This document shows, one piece after another, positions 22,811 to 29,453 of a stretch of 34,502 nt of DNA (position 1 is the first letter of the stretch; each line of letters starts with the position of its first letter). The DNA comes from Mucilaginibacter gilvus (GTDB taxonomy: Bacteria > Bacteroidota > Bacteroidia > Sphingobacteriales > Sphingobacteriaceae). Both the position numbers and the translations under genes were made by a program. The notes below the pieces were generated by a model. It searched no databases. It was not told the DNA's origin and saw only the letters and a list, made by a program, of their open reading frames with translations. Location: positions 1-34,502 of the forward strand of contig NZ_SBIW01000027.1 in assembly GCF_004054195.1 (NCBI RefSeq), in the 5' to 3' direction.

Positions 22811-23263
22811 ACGCGGAAATTAGTTAGGGATAAACAGCTGGTTTTTACGATTGTTTCGAGAGAAAGGTATGTTCCGGGGGGCTCCTGAATACCAGCAACG
22901 ATAACGTACAGGGTGGAGGGTCAGATAATTAAACTTTTATAAGGAATTTGTTCGTTCAAATTTGGACCTCTGCTGGCGCACGCATGCCGCGTGTTGCCCT
23001 GCTCGAAAAAGGGCGCCCGGTCATGGGTCTACACTTGACCGCATCCACGCCTGGATGCTTCTTAGGCACAGAGCCAACCCGCCTAAACCCGATTGCTCGG
23101 AAAGTCCGCTTCTATCAGCGGCTTGGAGTAAAAGCGGGGCTGTCGGAGCCTAAGAATCACAGCAATTGCTTTTCAAATCCCGCTGCTGCGTATCAAAGCC
23201 CCTCAAGCCCCCCCCCCTCATTTTATTCTCCCCACCCTGTGCTATGTTTATTAACTTTGCCGC
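22811..23263. other. Non-coding spacer of 453 bp with structured repeat
   Basis: The left 140 bp show nothing recognisable. From about 22970 the sequence turns G/C-rich with several inverted stretches (GCGCACGCATGCCGCGTG, GCCCTGCTCG-AAAAA-GGGC) and leads into the hairpin repeat at 23096. Open frames through it in two phases read like translated repeat, not protein. Confidence 0.5.
23096..23150 (+). repeat. Hairpin repeat, copy 2 (CCGCTTCTATCAGCGG core)
   Basis: CCGCT (23106-23110), loop TCTATC, AGCGG (23117-23121). The 16-base core is identical to copy 1 at 1484-1499, with related flanks (CGGAA before; GGAGTAAAAG and CGGAGCC after). Confidence 0.6.
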
Positions 23264-24451
23264 ATGATTGATGTGGTATTAAAAAAGGGAAAAGAGAAAG
23301 CAGTGCTGCACAAGCACCCCTGGGTGTTTTCCGGCGCGATAGATAAAGTACAGGGCAAACCTGCAAATGGTGAAATTATCCGTTTGCTGAGTAGTCAGTC
23401 GGCTTTTTTGGCATACGGTTTTTATAACGACCAATCGCGCGTAGCGGTACGTTTGCTGGAGTGGGAGGAGAGCATCGCGGTTGATGCCGAATGGTTCCGC
23501 CAGAAGGTGCGCACCGCAGTTGCCGGTCGCGCCCATATTTTGGCCGACGGCGATACCGATACCTGCAGGCTCATCTTCAGCGAATCCGACTACCTGCCTG
23601 GACTTATTGTAGATAAATACGCGGGTCATTTGGCCGTACAGGTGCTTACATCGGGCATGCAGAATGCCATGCCGGTTATTATAGAAGAGCTGAACGCGCT
23701 GCTTAGTCCGCTAAGTATATTTGATAAAAGTGATGCCACATCCCGGGCGCACGAAGGACTGGAAACTACCAACGCCCTGCTTGCCGGTACCGAACCGCCG
23801 GAGTTGGTAATGGTAAAGGAAAACGGTATAACCTACGGCATCAACATCGCTGAGGGGCAAAAATCCGGTTTCTATTGCGATCAGCGCTATAACCGCAAAT
23901 TGCTGGCATCTTACGCCAAAGGCAAAAAAGTGCTGGATTGCTTTAGCTATACGGGCGGCTTTACGCTGAACAGCCTGCGGGAAGGCGCGGCATCGGTAAC
24001 CAGTGTGGATAGTTCTGCCCTGGCGATAGAAACATTGACCGAAAACATCCGCCTTAACGGGTTTGAGGCATCGGCACATAACGCCATCAAATCTGATGTG
24101 AACGCGCAGCTCCGCAAATTCCGTGAGGAGGGGGAGAAGTTTGATATCATCGTGCTCGATCCGCCAAAATACGCGCCATCGCGCTCCGCGCTGGATAGGG
24201 CCTCACGTGCTTATAAAGATCTGAACCGCCTGGGCATGCAATTGCTCAATAGTGGCGGCCTGCTGGCCACGTACTCCTGCTCGGGTGCCATGGATATGGA
24301 AACCTTTAAACAGGTGCTGGCATGGGCCGCGCTGGATGCCGGCAAGCAGGTGCAGTTCATCTACCAGTTTCACCAGCCCGAAGACCACCCGGTACGGGCA
24401 TCGTTCCCGGAGGGTGAATATCTGAAAGGGTTACTTTGCCGGGTATGGTAA
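23264..24451 (+). CDS. rlmI: 23S rRNA m5C methyltransferase, RlmI-like
   Basis: A 395-aa class I SAM-dependent methyltransferase of the RlmI (YccW) family, which methylates C1962 of E. coli 23S rRNA. The N-terminal PUA domain contains HPWVFSGAI (about 18-26). The linker domain has DYLPGLIVDKY. The Rossmann domain has KVLDCFSYTGGFTLNSL (SAM motif I), VTSVDSSALAIE and the catalytic-loop motif IVLDPPKYAPS, then ATYSCSGAM. Length and order match the family. It converges on lrp across a bidirectional terminator. Confidence 0.93.
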   Translation: MIDVVLKKGKEKAVLHKHPWVFSGAIDKVQGKPANGEIIRLLSSQSAFLAYGFYNDQSRVAVRLLEWEESIAVDAEWFRQKVRTAVAGRAHILADGDTDTCRLIFSESDYLPGLIVDKYAGHLAVQVLTSGMQNAMPVIIEELNALLSPLSIFDKSDATSRAHEGLETTNALLAGTEPPELVMVKENGITYGINIAEGQKSGFYCDQRYNRKLLASYAKGKKVLDCFSYTGGFTLNSLREGAASVTSVDSSALAIETLTENIRLNGFEASAHNAIKSDVNAQLRKFREEGEKFDIIVLDPPKYAPSRSALDRASRAYKDLNRLGMQLLNSGGLLATYSCSGAMDMETFKQVLAWAALDAGKQVQFIYQFHQPEDHPVRASFPEGEYLKGLLCRVW

Positions 24452-24634
24452 TTACCTGAATTTTCAAATCACTGGTTCCGGCAAAAAAATAAAGGCTGAA
24501 AAACTGCATAAAAGGCAGCAAATTCGACCTAAAAAAGCAAAATAAGCGCAAAAACACGGATAAAAAAGAAGGTGTTTCTGCGTTTTTTGTCGTTTAGCGT
24601 TCAATTGCGTCTTTTCGAACCCCAAATTTCGGGC

Positions 24635-24686
24635 ACAAAAAAATCGAACAGCGGGAATTCATACCCCTTGTCCGACTTTTTTTTGT
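24635..24686. terminator. Bidirectional terminator between rlmI and the Lrp gene
   Basis: TCG-ACA-GGG pairs imperfectly with CCC-TGT-CGA across 24644-24675. It is flanked by A7 on the left and T8 on the right, so it could stop transcription from both sides. Confidence 0.55.
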
Positions 24687-24731
24687 AATTTATAAACAGT
24701 TGACCTGCCCGGCGAAAAGCTAAGTAAAACG

Positions 24732-25208
24732 TTACTCCAAAGTGATCTGCCTTTTGATGCTTTCTTCTAAAGAAATAAACGTTTCGGTGCGCTGAATGCC
24801 TTTTACGCTTTGGATCTGCTCGTTTAATACCTCACGCAAATGGTTGGTATCATGGCAAACTATTTTAGCGAAAATGCTCCAGCTGCCGGTAGTATAATGC
24901 AGTTCTACTATCTCCGGCACCATTTTTAGCTGTTTTACAGCTTCGTTATACTGCGACCCCTTCTCCAGGAAAATCCCTAAAAAAGCAGTAACATCATACC
25001 CAAGCTTTTGGGGATTCACTTCAAGGCTCGCGCCTTTAATAACTCCCAGCTCCTCCAGCTTTTTCATCCGTACATGGATGGTTCCGCCAGAAACGATCAA
25101 CTCTTTTGCGATCTCGGTATATGGAGTGGTCGCATTTTTCATCAAAATTGATAAAATCTGTATATCCAGATTGTCAATTTCTAAATTTTGGGGTTTCCTG
25201 TGAGGCAT
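24732..25208 (-). CDS. Lrp/AsnC-family transcriptional regulator
   Basis: The 158-aa protein has an N-terminal winged HTH (LDIQILSILMKNATTPYTEI...GTIHVRMKKLEELGVI, about residues 13-55) and a C-terminal RAM/ligand-binding domain with VTAFLGIFLEKG and VELHYTTGSWSIFAKIV. Such regulators sense amino acids and often autoregulate. It is divergent from the promoter of the tandem tRNA-like RNAs, with only about 70 bp between its start and that promoter, so it could bind there; I infer this from position alone. Confidence 0.93.
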   Translation of the reverse strand: MPHRKPQNLEIDNLDIQILSILMKNATTPYTEIAKELIVSGGTIHVRMKKLEELGVIKGASLEVNPQKLGYDVTAFLGIFLEKGSQYNEAVKQLKMVPEIVELHYTTGSWSIFAKIVCHDTNHLREVLNEQIQSVKGIQRTETFISLEESIKRQITLE

Positions 25209-25281
25209 ATATTTTAATATCTATATTCAAATACAAGTTTAATTAAAATTAAGGTAAAAATAAAAATATTTTGTTGAAATA

Positions 25282-25313
25282 TTTGCAAGGAATGGCAAAG
25301 TAATTTAAATTTG
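25282..25313 (+). promoter_or_regulatory. Promoter of the tandem tRNA-like RNAs
   Basis: TTTG at 25282-25285, a 20-nt gap, then TAAATTTG at 25306-25313: a full match to the Bacteroidota consensus. Predicted start is about 25319, some 38 nt before the first RNA. Confidence 0.7.
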
Positions 25314-25356
25314 TATCAAGCAAATGAGAATTGCGAATTGTTCTTTAAAAAAATAT

Positions 25357-25468
25357 TGTTGGGTGGTGAAATTTTTGGCAGACACACCTCCTTGTCCCGG
25401 TGGTGGAGAATATGGAAAACCCGAAGCGGGCTAACCACTCCGTGAAGGTTCGATCCCTTCCCCAACAG
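25357..25468 (+). tRNA. Type II tRNA-like RNA 1, anticodon GUC, oversized variable arm
   Basis: Acceptor TGTTGGG (25357-25363) pairs 7/7 with CCCAACA (25461-25467); discriminator G25468; no encoded CCA. T8-G9, D-stem GTG(A)/ACAC, a 12-nt D-loop containing GG; anticodon stem CCTCC/GGTGG with one central T-T mismatch; loop TTGTCCC with anticodon GTC at 25394-25396. T-stem GAAGG/CCTTC and T-loop TTCGATC are canonical. The variable arm is 40 nt: GGAG/CTCC, 5' bulge AATA, TGG/CCA, then CCCG-AAG-CGGG. The D-arm text resembles tRNA-Leu, but G73, G10, anticodon GUC and C38 are Asp identity elements. A functional tRNA, a decoy and a regulatory RNA are all possible. Confidence 0.7.
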
Positions 25469-25472
25469 CACG

Positions 25473-25494
25473 CTAAACGCAAGGTTTAGTTTTT
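25473..25494 (+). terminator. Weak hairpin with T5 between the tRNA-like RNAs
   Basis: CTAAAC (25473-25478), loop GCAAG, GTTTAG (25484-25489), then TTTTT. It could be a partial terminator or a processing signal between the two RNAs. Confidence 0.5.
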
Positions 25495-25498
25495 ATCC

Positions 25499-25614
25499 TG
25501 TAGGATGGTGAAATTTTTGGCAGACACACCTCCTTGTCGCGGTGGCGGAGAATATGGGAAACTCTTAGCAATAAGAATAACCACTCTGTGGAGGTTCGAC
25601 CCCTTCTCCTACAG
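25499..25614 (+). tRNA. Type II tRNA-like RNA 2, anticodon GUC, oversized variable arm
   Basis: Acceptor TGTAGGA (25499-25505) pairs 7/7 with TCCTACA (25607-25613); discriminator G25614; no CCA. From T8 to the anticodon it is identical to copy 1, including the CCTCC stem strand; loop TTGTCGC, anticodon GTC at 25536-25538. T-arm GGAGG-TTCGACC-CCTTC has one G-U pair. The 44-nt variable arm keeps the copy 1 plan: CGGAG/CTCTG, bulge AATA, TGG/CCA, then a different hairpin TCTTA-GCAA-TAAGA. Differences between copies in the acceptor and variable arms preserve pairing, which points to selection on the fold. Confidence 0.7.
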
Positions 25615-25645
25615 CTCTTCTCATAATTTAGGTTTATAATTGGTT

Positions 25646-25684
25646 AGTAAAGGCCCCTGCCCATCAGGGGCTTTACTTTTTTTA
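25646..25684 (+). terminator. Terminator of the tRNA-like transcript
   Basis: AGTAAAGGCCCCTG (25646-25659) pairs with CAGGGGCTTTACT (25665-25677), with one bulge, around CCCAT, followed by a T run. It is one of the strongest terminators in the window. Confidence 0.85.
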
Positions 25685-25774
25685 AAGATTTTTTTTCGCC
25701 TGGTACTTAAAAGATTTCCTAATAGTTTATTAATGAGTGGGTTTGTTGAGCGTAACGCTTGGCGGAATTTTGCT

Positions 25775-25806
25775 ATAAAAAAATCCCGGCTATTACTAAC
25801 CGGGAT
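25775..25806 (-). terminator. Terminator of the PorT-like gene
   Basis: On the minus strand ATCCCGG (25806-25800) pairs with CCGGGAT (25789-25783), followed by a T run (A run on the plus strand). Confidence 0.75.
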
Positions 25807-25833
25807 GCGTATGCCGTATCGTTACTCGTTCGC

Positions 25834-26421
25834 TTAAAACAACTTAAAGCCAACGCTCAAAGCCCATAAATTTTGGCGCTGCCCAAAGTTTTGGTTTATT
25901 TTGGTGAGCCCGCCTTCGTAACGAAAATCGGCTGTAATATGCCCCACATCAATACCGGCACCCGCCTGGAAACCTAATGTGCTTTTTTTGTAATCGCCAA
26001 AATCGGTGTAAGCGGAGTTCACAGCGCTGGAGAAATTGTCCTTCTTATCCAGCACATAGCTATAAACCGGGCCAGCCATTATCCTGAAATTTAAATTATC
26101 GCCACCGAAACCTTTACCTATTAATAAAGGGAGGTTTAAAGTGGTGAACTTTACCTTTCCTTCGGTAGTTACGGTATTGTTATTGGTTTGGAAATCGAAC
26201 TTACCACCGCTACTGCCCAGGTAAAGCTCGGGTTGCAGGTAAAGTTTGGAGCCAAAACGAGCGAATAACCCAGCCTGGTAGCCGGTAGTAGTCGACTCGC
26301 TTACATTGTCGGTGTTGATCTTGGAGAAATTCACCCCGCCTTTAATCCCCAGTGAAAACTGCGCTTTGGCACTAAAGGCCGCCGCCGCGATAATTGCAAT
26401 ACTTAAAAATAGCTTTTTCAT
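25834..26421 (-). CDS. PorT-like outer-membrane beta-barrel protein
   Basis: A 195-aa exported protein: signal peptide MKKLFLSIAIIAAAAFSAKA, then FSLGIKGGVNFSKI, the usual first strand of the PorT/OMP_b-brl family, and amphipathic strands alternating with Gly/Asn turns, ending LWALSVGFKLF with a terminal Phe suited to BAM recognition. It resembles general PorT-family barrels; that does not imply a role in type IX secretion. Monocistronic, with its own terminator 28 bp downstream. Confidence 0.88.
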   Translation of the reverse strand: MKKLFLSIAIIAAAAFSAKAQFSLGIKGGVNFSKINTDNVSESTTTGYQAGLFARFGSKLYLQPELYLGSSGGKFDFQTNNNTVTTEGKVKFTTLNLPLLIGKGFGGDNLNFRIMAGPVYSYVLDKKDNFSSAVNSAYTDFGDYKKSTLGFQAGAGIDVGHITADFRYEGGLTKINQNFGQRQNLWALSVGFKLF

Positions 26422-26570
26422 AGTTGTTTGTTTAATGGTATGCCGTCATCCGCAAATAATTGAACGGAATGGCAGCATACCGTTGTAATTAATAATCGGT
26501 TTGATGTAGCTTACCGCTAAAAGTTTAACACTAAGCCGCATATTAAACGTATGCGGCGCTGTATTTTTTA

Positions 26571-26578
26571 TATTTTTG
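26571..26578 (+). promoter_or_regulatory. -7 promoter element before the CsbD-like gene
   Basis: TATTTTTG matches TAnnTTTG, 17 bp before the ATG at 26596. No clear -33 element. Confidence 0.4.
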
Positions 26579-26595
26579 CTGAAATAATTTGTTTT

Positions 26596-26811
26596 ATGGC
26601 AGAGATAACGATCAGCAATAAAGATTGGGAACGTATAAAAATAAAGGTGCAGCGTAAATATAACCACCTTACAGACGAACAGTTGGCGTACACCGAAGGC
26701 CAGGAAGACAGCCTGATCACCCGCATTATGCAGCTGGTAAACCGCGACAGGAACTACGTGGTATTCACCCTGAAAAAAGCTTTGGTTAATATTGATAATA
26801 ACCGCCTTTAA
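26596..26811 (+). CDS. CsbD-like small stress protein
   Basis: A 71-aa protein starting MAEITISNKDWERIKIKVQR. An ATG at 26551 would add 15 hydrophobic residues across the promoter element and is unlikely. The pattern DWxxIKxKVxxKYxxLTDEQLxYxEGQEDxLxxRI resembles the CsbD fold (a small four-helix stress protein of unknown biochemistry). It lies just ahead of the S41 protease gene, separated by 63 bp, so they may be co-transcribed. Confidence 0.75.
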   Translation: MAEITISNKDWERIKIKVQRKYNHLTDEQLAYTEGQEDSLITRIMQLVNRDRNYVVFTLKKALVNIDNNRL

Positions 26812-26874
26812 AATCAGTTAATTAGATAAAAGCAGTTTGCTTTTTGTAGCTTTATATTTCAACGGGGTTTTAAA

Positions 26875-28617
26875 ATGGATACTGAGAAAAGGACGTGGGT
26901 TAATTACAGGAAACCAGCTTTTTTTGCTGGCATATTTGCCGTGGCCGTTGCGGCCTGGGGGTTTAACGACGACCTTTTTCAGATCACCAAAAACCTGGAT
27001 GTTTTTGCCTCGGTATATAAAGAGGTGAACATTAACTATGTTGACGACATCAATTCTGCAAAACTGGTTAAAACCGGTGTGGATGCCATGCTGGAGGGGC
27101 TTGACCCTTATACCGAGTTCGTCCCCGAATCGGAAATTGAGGATTATAAACTGCATTACGTAAGCACACAGTACGGCGGCATTGGCGCCAGTATTTTTAT
27201 AAGAGATAACAAAGTTTATATAGCCGATATTTTTACCGGTTTCCCGGCCCAAAAGGCTGATATACGCCAGGGCGACCAGCTAGTGAAGATAAATGATATC
27301 GACCTCACCGCCAAAACAAACGATCAGGTAAGCCAATTACTAAAAGGCTCTAAAGGAGCAACCATACGCCTGTTAATTAAGCGTGGCACTGAAGCCGCTG
27401 TTGAGAAAAACCTGATACGCGACGAGATCAGGCAGCCTAATGTAGTATACTCGGGCATGGTTGATGGCAATATGGGCTACATCAAGCTCAATAAATTCCT
27501 CGAAAATTCGGCCGATGAGGTAACCACCGCGCTTGCCGCCATAAAAAAGAATAACCCCAGCGGTATCATACTCGATCTCCGCTCCAATGGAGGAGGCATC
27601 TTGCAGGAAGCTGTAAAAATTGTAAACCTGTTTGTTGCTAAGGATATTACCGTGGTATCGCAAAAGGGTAAAGTAAAGGAGAAGAATTTCACCTATAATA
27701 CCGTGGCTACGCCCATGGAGCCAAACTTGCCGCTGGTTGTATTGGTGAACAGCCGCTCGGCCTCGGCATCAGAAATTGTAGCGGGAGCACTGCAGGACCT
27801 TGATCGCGCCATTATTATCGGCCAGCGCAGCTATGGCAAGGGGTTAGTACAACAAACATTTAACCTGCCTTACAACAGCCTTGTTAAAATAACTATTGCC
27901 AAGTACTTTGTACCATCGGGCCGTTGCGTACAGGCTTTGGATTATGCCCACCGTAAGGATGATGGCAGCGTACTAAAGGTTGCCGATTCGTTGATGCATG
28001 AGTTTAAAACCAAAAATGGCCGCTCGGTTTATGACGGCAGCGGCGTTTACCCGGATATTTTTGTAAAGCAGGATAGGTTTGCCAACATTACCCAAACACT
28101 GGTAAGCAAGCTTTTGATATTTGATTACGCCACCCAGTATCGTACCACCCACCCGCAAATTGGCGACCCACGGGCGTTTGCTTTAAAAGACGCGGAGTAC
28201 GCCGATTTTACAAAATACCTGGCAGGGAAAAATTACAACTACAGCACCTTTTCTGAAAAGATCCTCGATCAGCTGAAAACCGAAACAACCAAAGAAAAAC
28301 AGTTCCCGGAGATACAGGCGGAATACGATGTGCTGAAAGCTAAAATGGCCGCAAGTAAAAAGAACGATTTGCAGCTGCATAAAGAAGAAATTAAACAAGT
28401 GCTGGAGAACGAGATAGCTTCGCGCTATTTTTATGAAAAAGGCCGCTACGAAGCAAACTTTAAGTACGACAAAGAATTGGCCCAGGCAGTAAAAACCATG
28501 CAGGATAAGATGCAGCTTGCATCCATCCTGAAAGGTGAAGGTAGCTTTAAAGTAATAGGCAAGCCGGTATTGGCCATGGCTGCAAAGAATGACGATAAAG
28601 ATGATAGTGAGGATTAA
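26875..28617 (+). CDS. ctpA: C-terminal processing (tail-specific) protease, S41 family
   Basis: A 580-aa periplasmic protease anchored by an N-terminal hydrophobic segment (AFFAGIFAVAVAAWGF, about 16-31). A PDZ domain follows (about 85-170; GIGASIFIRDNKV, AQKADIRQGDQLVKINDIDL). The catalytic core has GIILDLRSNGGG, the Ser region SRSASASE (293-300) and the general-base Lys322 in RSYGKGLVQ. The roughly 200-residue C-terminal helical part is longer than in small CtpA proteins. It should cleave C-terminal tails of envelope proteins. Downstream lies an unusual palindrome flanked by inverted repeats. Confidence 0.94.
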   Translation: MDTEKRTWVNYRKPAFFAGIFAVAVAAWGFNDDLFQITKNLDVFASVYKEVNINYVDDINSAKLVKTGVDAMLEGLDPYTEFVPESEIEDYKLHYVSTQYGGIGASIFIRDNKVYIADIFTGFPAQKADIRQGDQLVKINDIDLTAKTNDQVSQLLKGSKGATIRLLIKRGTEAAVEKNLIRDEIRQPNVVYSGMVDGNMGYIKLNKFLENSADEVTTALAAIKKNNPSGIILDLRSNGGGILQEAVKIVNLFVAKDITVVSQKGKVKEKNFTYNTVATPMEPNLPLVVLVNSRSASASEIVAGALQDLDRAIIIGQRSYGKGLVQQTFNLPYNSLVKITIAKYFVPSGRCVQALDYAHRKDDGSVLKVADSLMHEFKTKNGRSVYDGSGVYPDIFVKQDRFANITQTLVSKLLIFDYATQYRTTHPQIGDPRAFALKDAEYADFTKYLAGKNYNYSTFSEKILDQLKTETTKEKQFPEIQAEYDVLKAKMAASKKNDLQLHKEEIKQVLENEIASRYFYEKGRYEANFKYDKELAQAVKTMQDKMQLASILKGEGSFKVIGKPVLAMAAKNDDKDDSED

Positions 28618-28619
28618 TT

Positions 28620-28643
28620 GCCCCCCAGCCCCTTGAAGAGGGA
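28620..28643 (-). repeat. G/C palindromic repeat, copy E
   Basis: CCCCCCAGCCCCTTGAAGAG followed by GGAG is the reverse-orientation family member, starting 2 bases after the ctpA stop. It pairs in orientation with copy F about 80 bp on. Confidence 0.75.
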
Positions 28644-28656
28644 GTTTCTGAAACGC

Positions 28657-28701
28657 ATAAACAAAGCGGCGTTCCGATTTTCGGAACGCCGCTTTGTTTA
28701 T
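28657..28701. terminator. Perfect 21-bp hairpin after ctpA
   Basis: The arm at 28657-28677 (ATAAACAAAGCGGCGTTCCG plus A) is fully complementary to 28681-28701 with a TTT loop. There is no long T tract on either strand, so it may act as a bidirectional terminator or as something else. Confidence 0.6.
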
Positions 28702-28720
28702 ATCTGTTTGTAAGTCAATA

Positions 28721-28746
28721 GCTCCCCCTTCAGGGGGCCGGGGGCT
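28721..28746 (+). repeat. G/C palindromic repeat, copy F
   Basis: GCTCCCCCTTCAGGGGGCCG followed by GGGGCT. It is oriented opposite to copy E. Confidence 0.75.
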
Positions 28747-28849
28747 CGCAGTTTCGTTCTTGTAACAACCCCGTTATAAAGCCTCCAATACTGGTTTTCG
28801 GTTAAACCATGGTGCCTGTTTGTATGTCATACCTACAAAACATACAAAC

Positions 28850-29386
28850 ATGAAAAAGATAATTTTAACAACCGCAATATTCTTAAGCGCCCTTTCATTC
28901 CAGGCCGCTAAAGCACAAATAAGTTTTAGTATCAACATTGGCAGCCAGCCAGAGTGGGGCCCGGTAGGCTACGATCATGCAGATTATTACTACATGCCCG
29001 ATATTGACACCTACTACGACGTACCCGCCCATCAGTATGTATACTATGAGAACAATACTTGGGTACACACAGCTTCTTTGCCCGCCAGGTACAATAATTA
29101 TAACGTGTACAACGGCTATAAAGTAGTGGTAAACGATCGTACCCCATGGGTGCGTAACAATGTATACCGCGCTAAATACTCAGGCTACAGAGGCCGTACC
29201 AGCCAGCCGATCATCCGCGACAGCCGCGATAACAAATATCGTAACCATTGGGTAGCTGACCGCCGCGAGGTTAAGGATGACCGTAAAGAATTACGTAACG
29301 ACCGTAAGGAGATCCGTAACGACAGAAAAGAGGTCCGCAAGGATATCAAGAAGTCTAACCACGATAACCGTGGCCACGGACACTAA
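28850..29386 (+). CDS. Exported Tyr-rich protein with charged C-terminal repeats
   Basis: A 178-aa protein starting at ATG 28850 (MKKIILTTAIFLSALSFQAA), with a signal peptide ending KAQ; an in-frame TTG at 28820 would add ten residues and is not favoured. The mature part is Tyr/Asn-rich (DHADYYYMPDIDTYYD). The C terminus is a run of 7-residue repeats around NDRKEIR (three to four copies), followed by a His/Gly tail GHGH. I do not recognise a catalytic domain. An envelope-associated stress or structural protein is a guess only. Confidence 0.82.
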   Translation: MKKIILTTAIFLSALSFQAAKAQISFSINIGSQPEWGPVGYDHADYYYMPDIDTYYDVPAHQYVYYENNTWVHTASLPARYNNYNVYNGYKVVVNDRTPWVRNNVYRAKYSGYRGRTSQPIIRDSRDNKYRNHWVADRREVKDDRKELRNDRKEIRNDRKEVRKDIKKSNHDNRGHGH

Positions 29387-29408
29387 TTTTGAAAGGTAAT
29401 TTATACCG

Positions 29409-29439
29409 AAGGGCATTACGGAAACGTAATGCCCTTTTT
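29409..29439 (+). terminator. Terminator with GAAA loop
   Basis: AAGGGCATTACG (29409-29420), loop GAAA, CGTAATGCCCTT (29425-29436): 12 perfect base pairs followed by T residues. Confidence 0.85.
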
Positions 29440-29453
29440 GTTGTTAGATGAGT

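Larger units (their letters stand above)
25209..25833. other. Intergenic region with tandem tRNA-like RNAs, 625 bp
   Basis: No protein gene. In order: A/T-rich lrp upstream region, a promoter (25282-25313), tRNA-like RNA 1, a small hairpin with T5, tRNA-like RNA 2, a strong terminator (25646-25684), and the terminator of the convergent PorT-like gene (25775-25806). Confidence 0.7.

Noticed and set aside
23095..23112. GGAAAGTCC string suggestive of RNase P RNA
   Set aside because: No other conserved RNase P elements are present nearby, so the match is by chance.
22948..23271. Open frames of 107 and 63 codons upstream of rlmI
   Set aside because: Two overlapping phases are open through the same G/C-rich structured repeat, which points to composition rather than coding; one runs into the rlmI start.
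25640..25837. 65-codon frame after the tRNA-like RNAs
   Set aside because: It spans a strong terminator and the terminator of the convergent gene.
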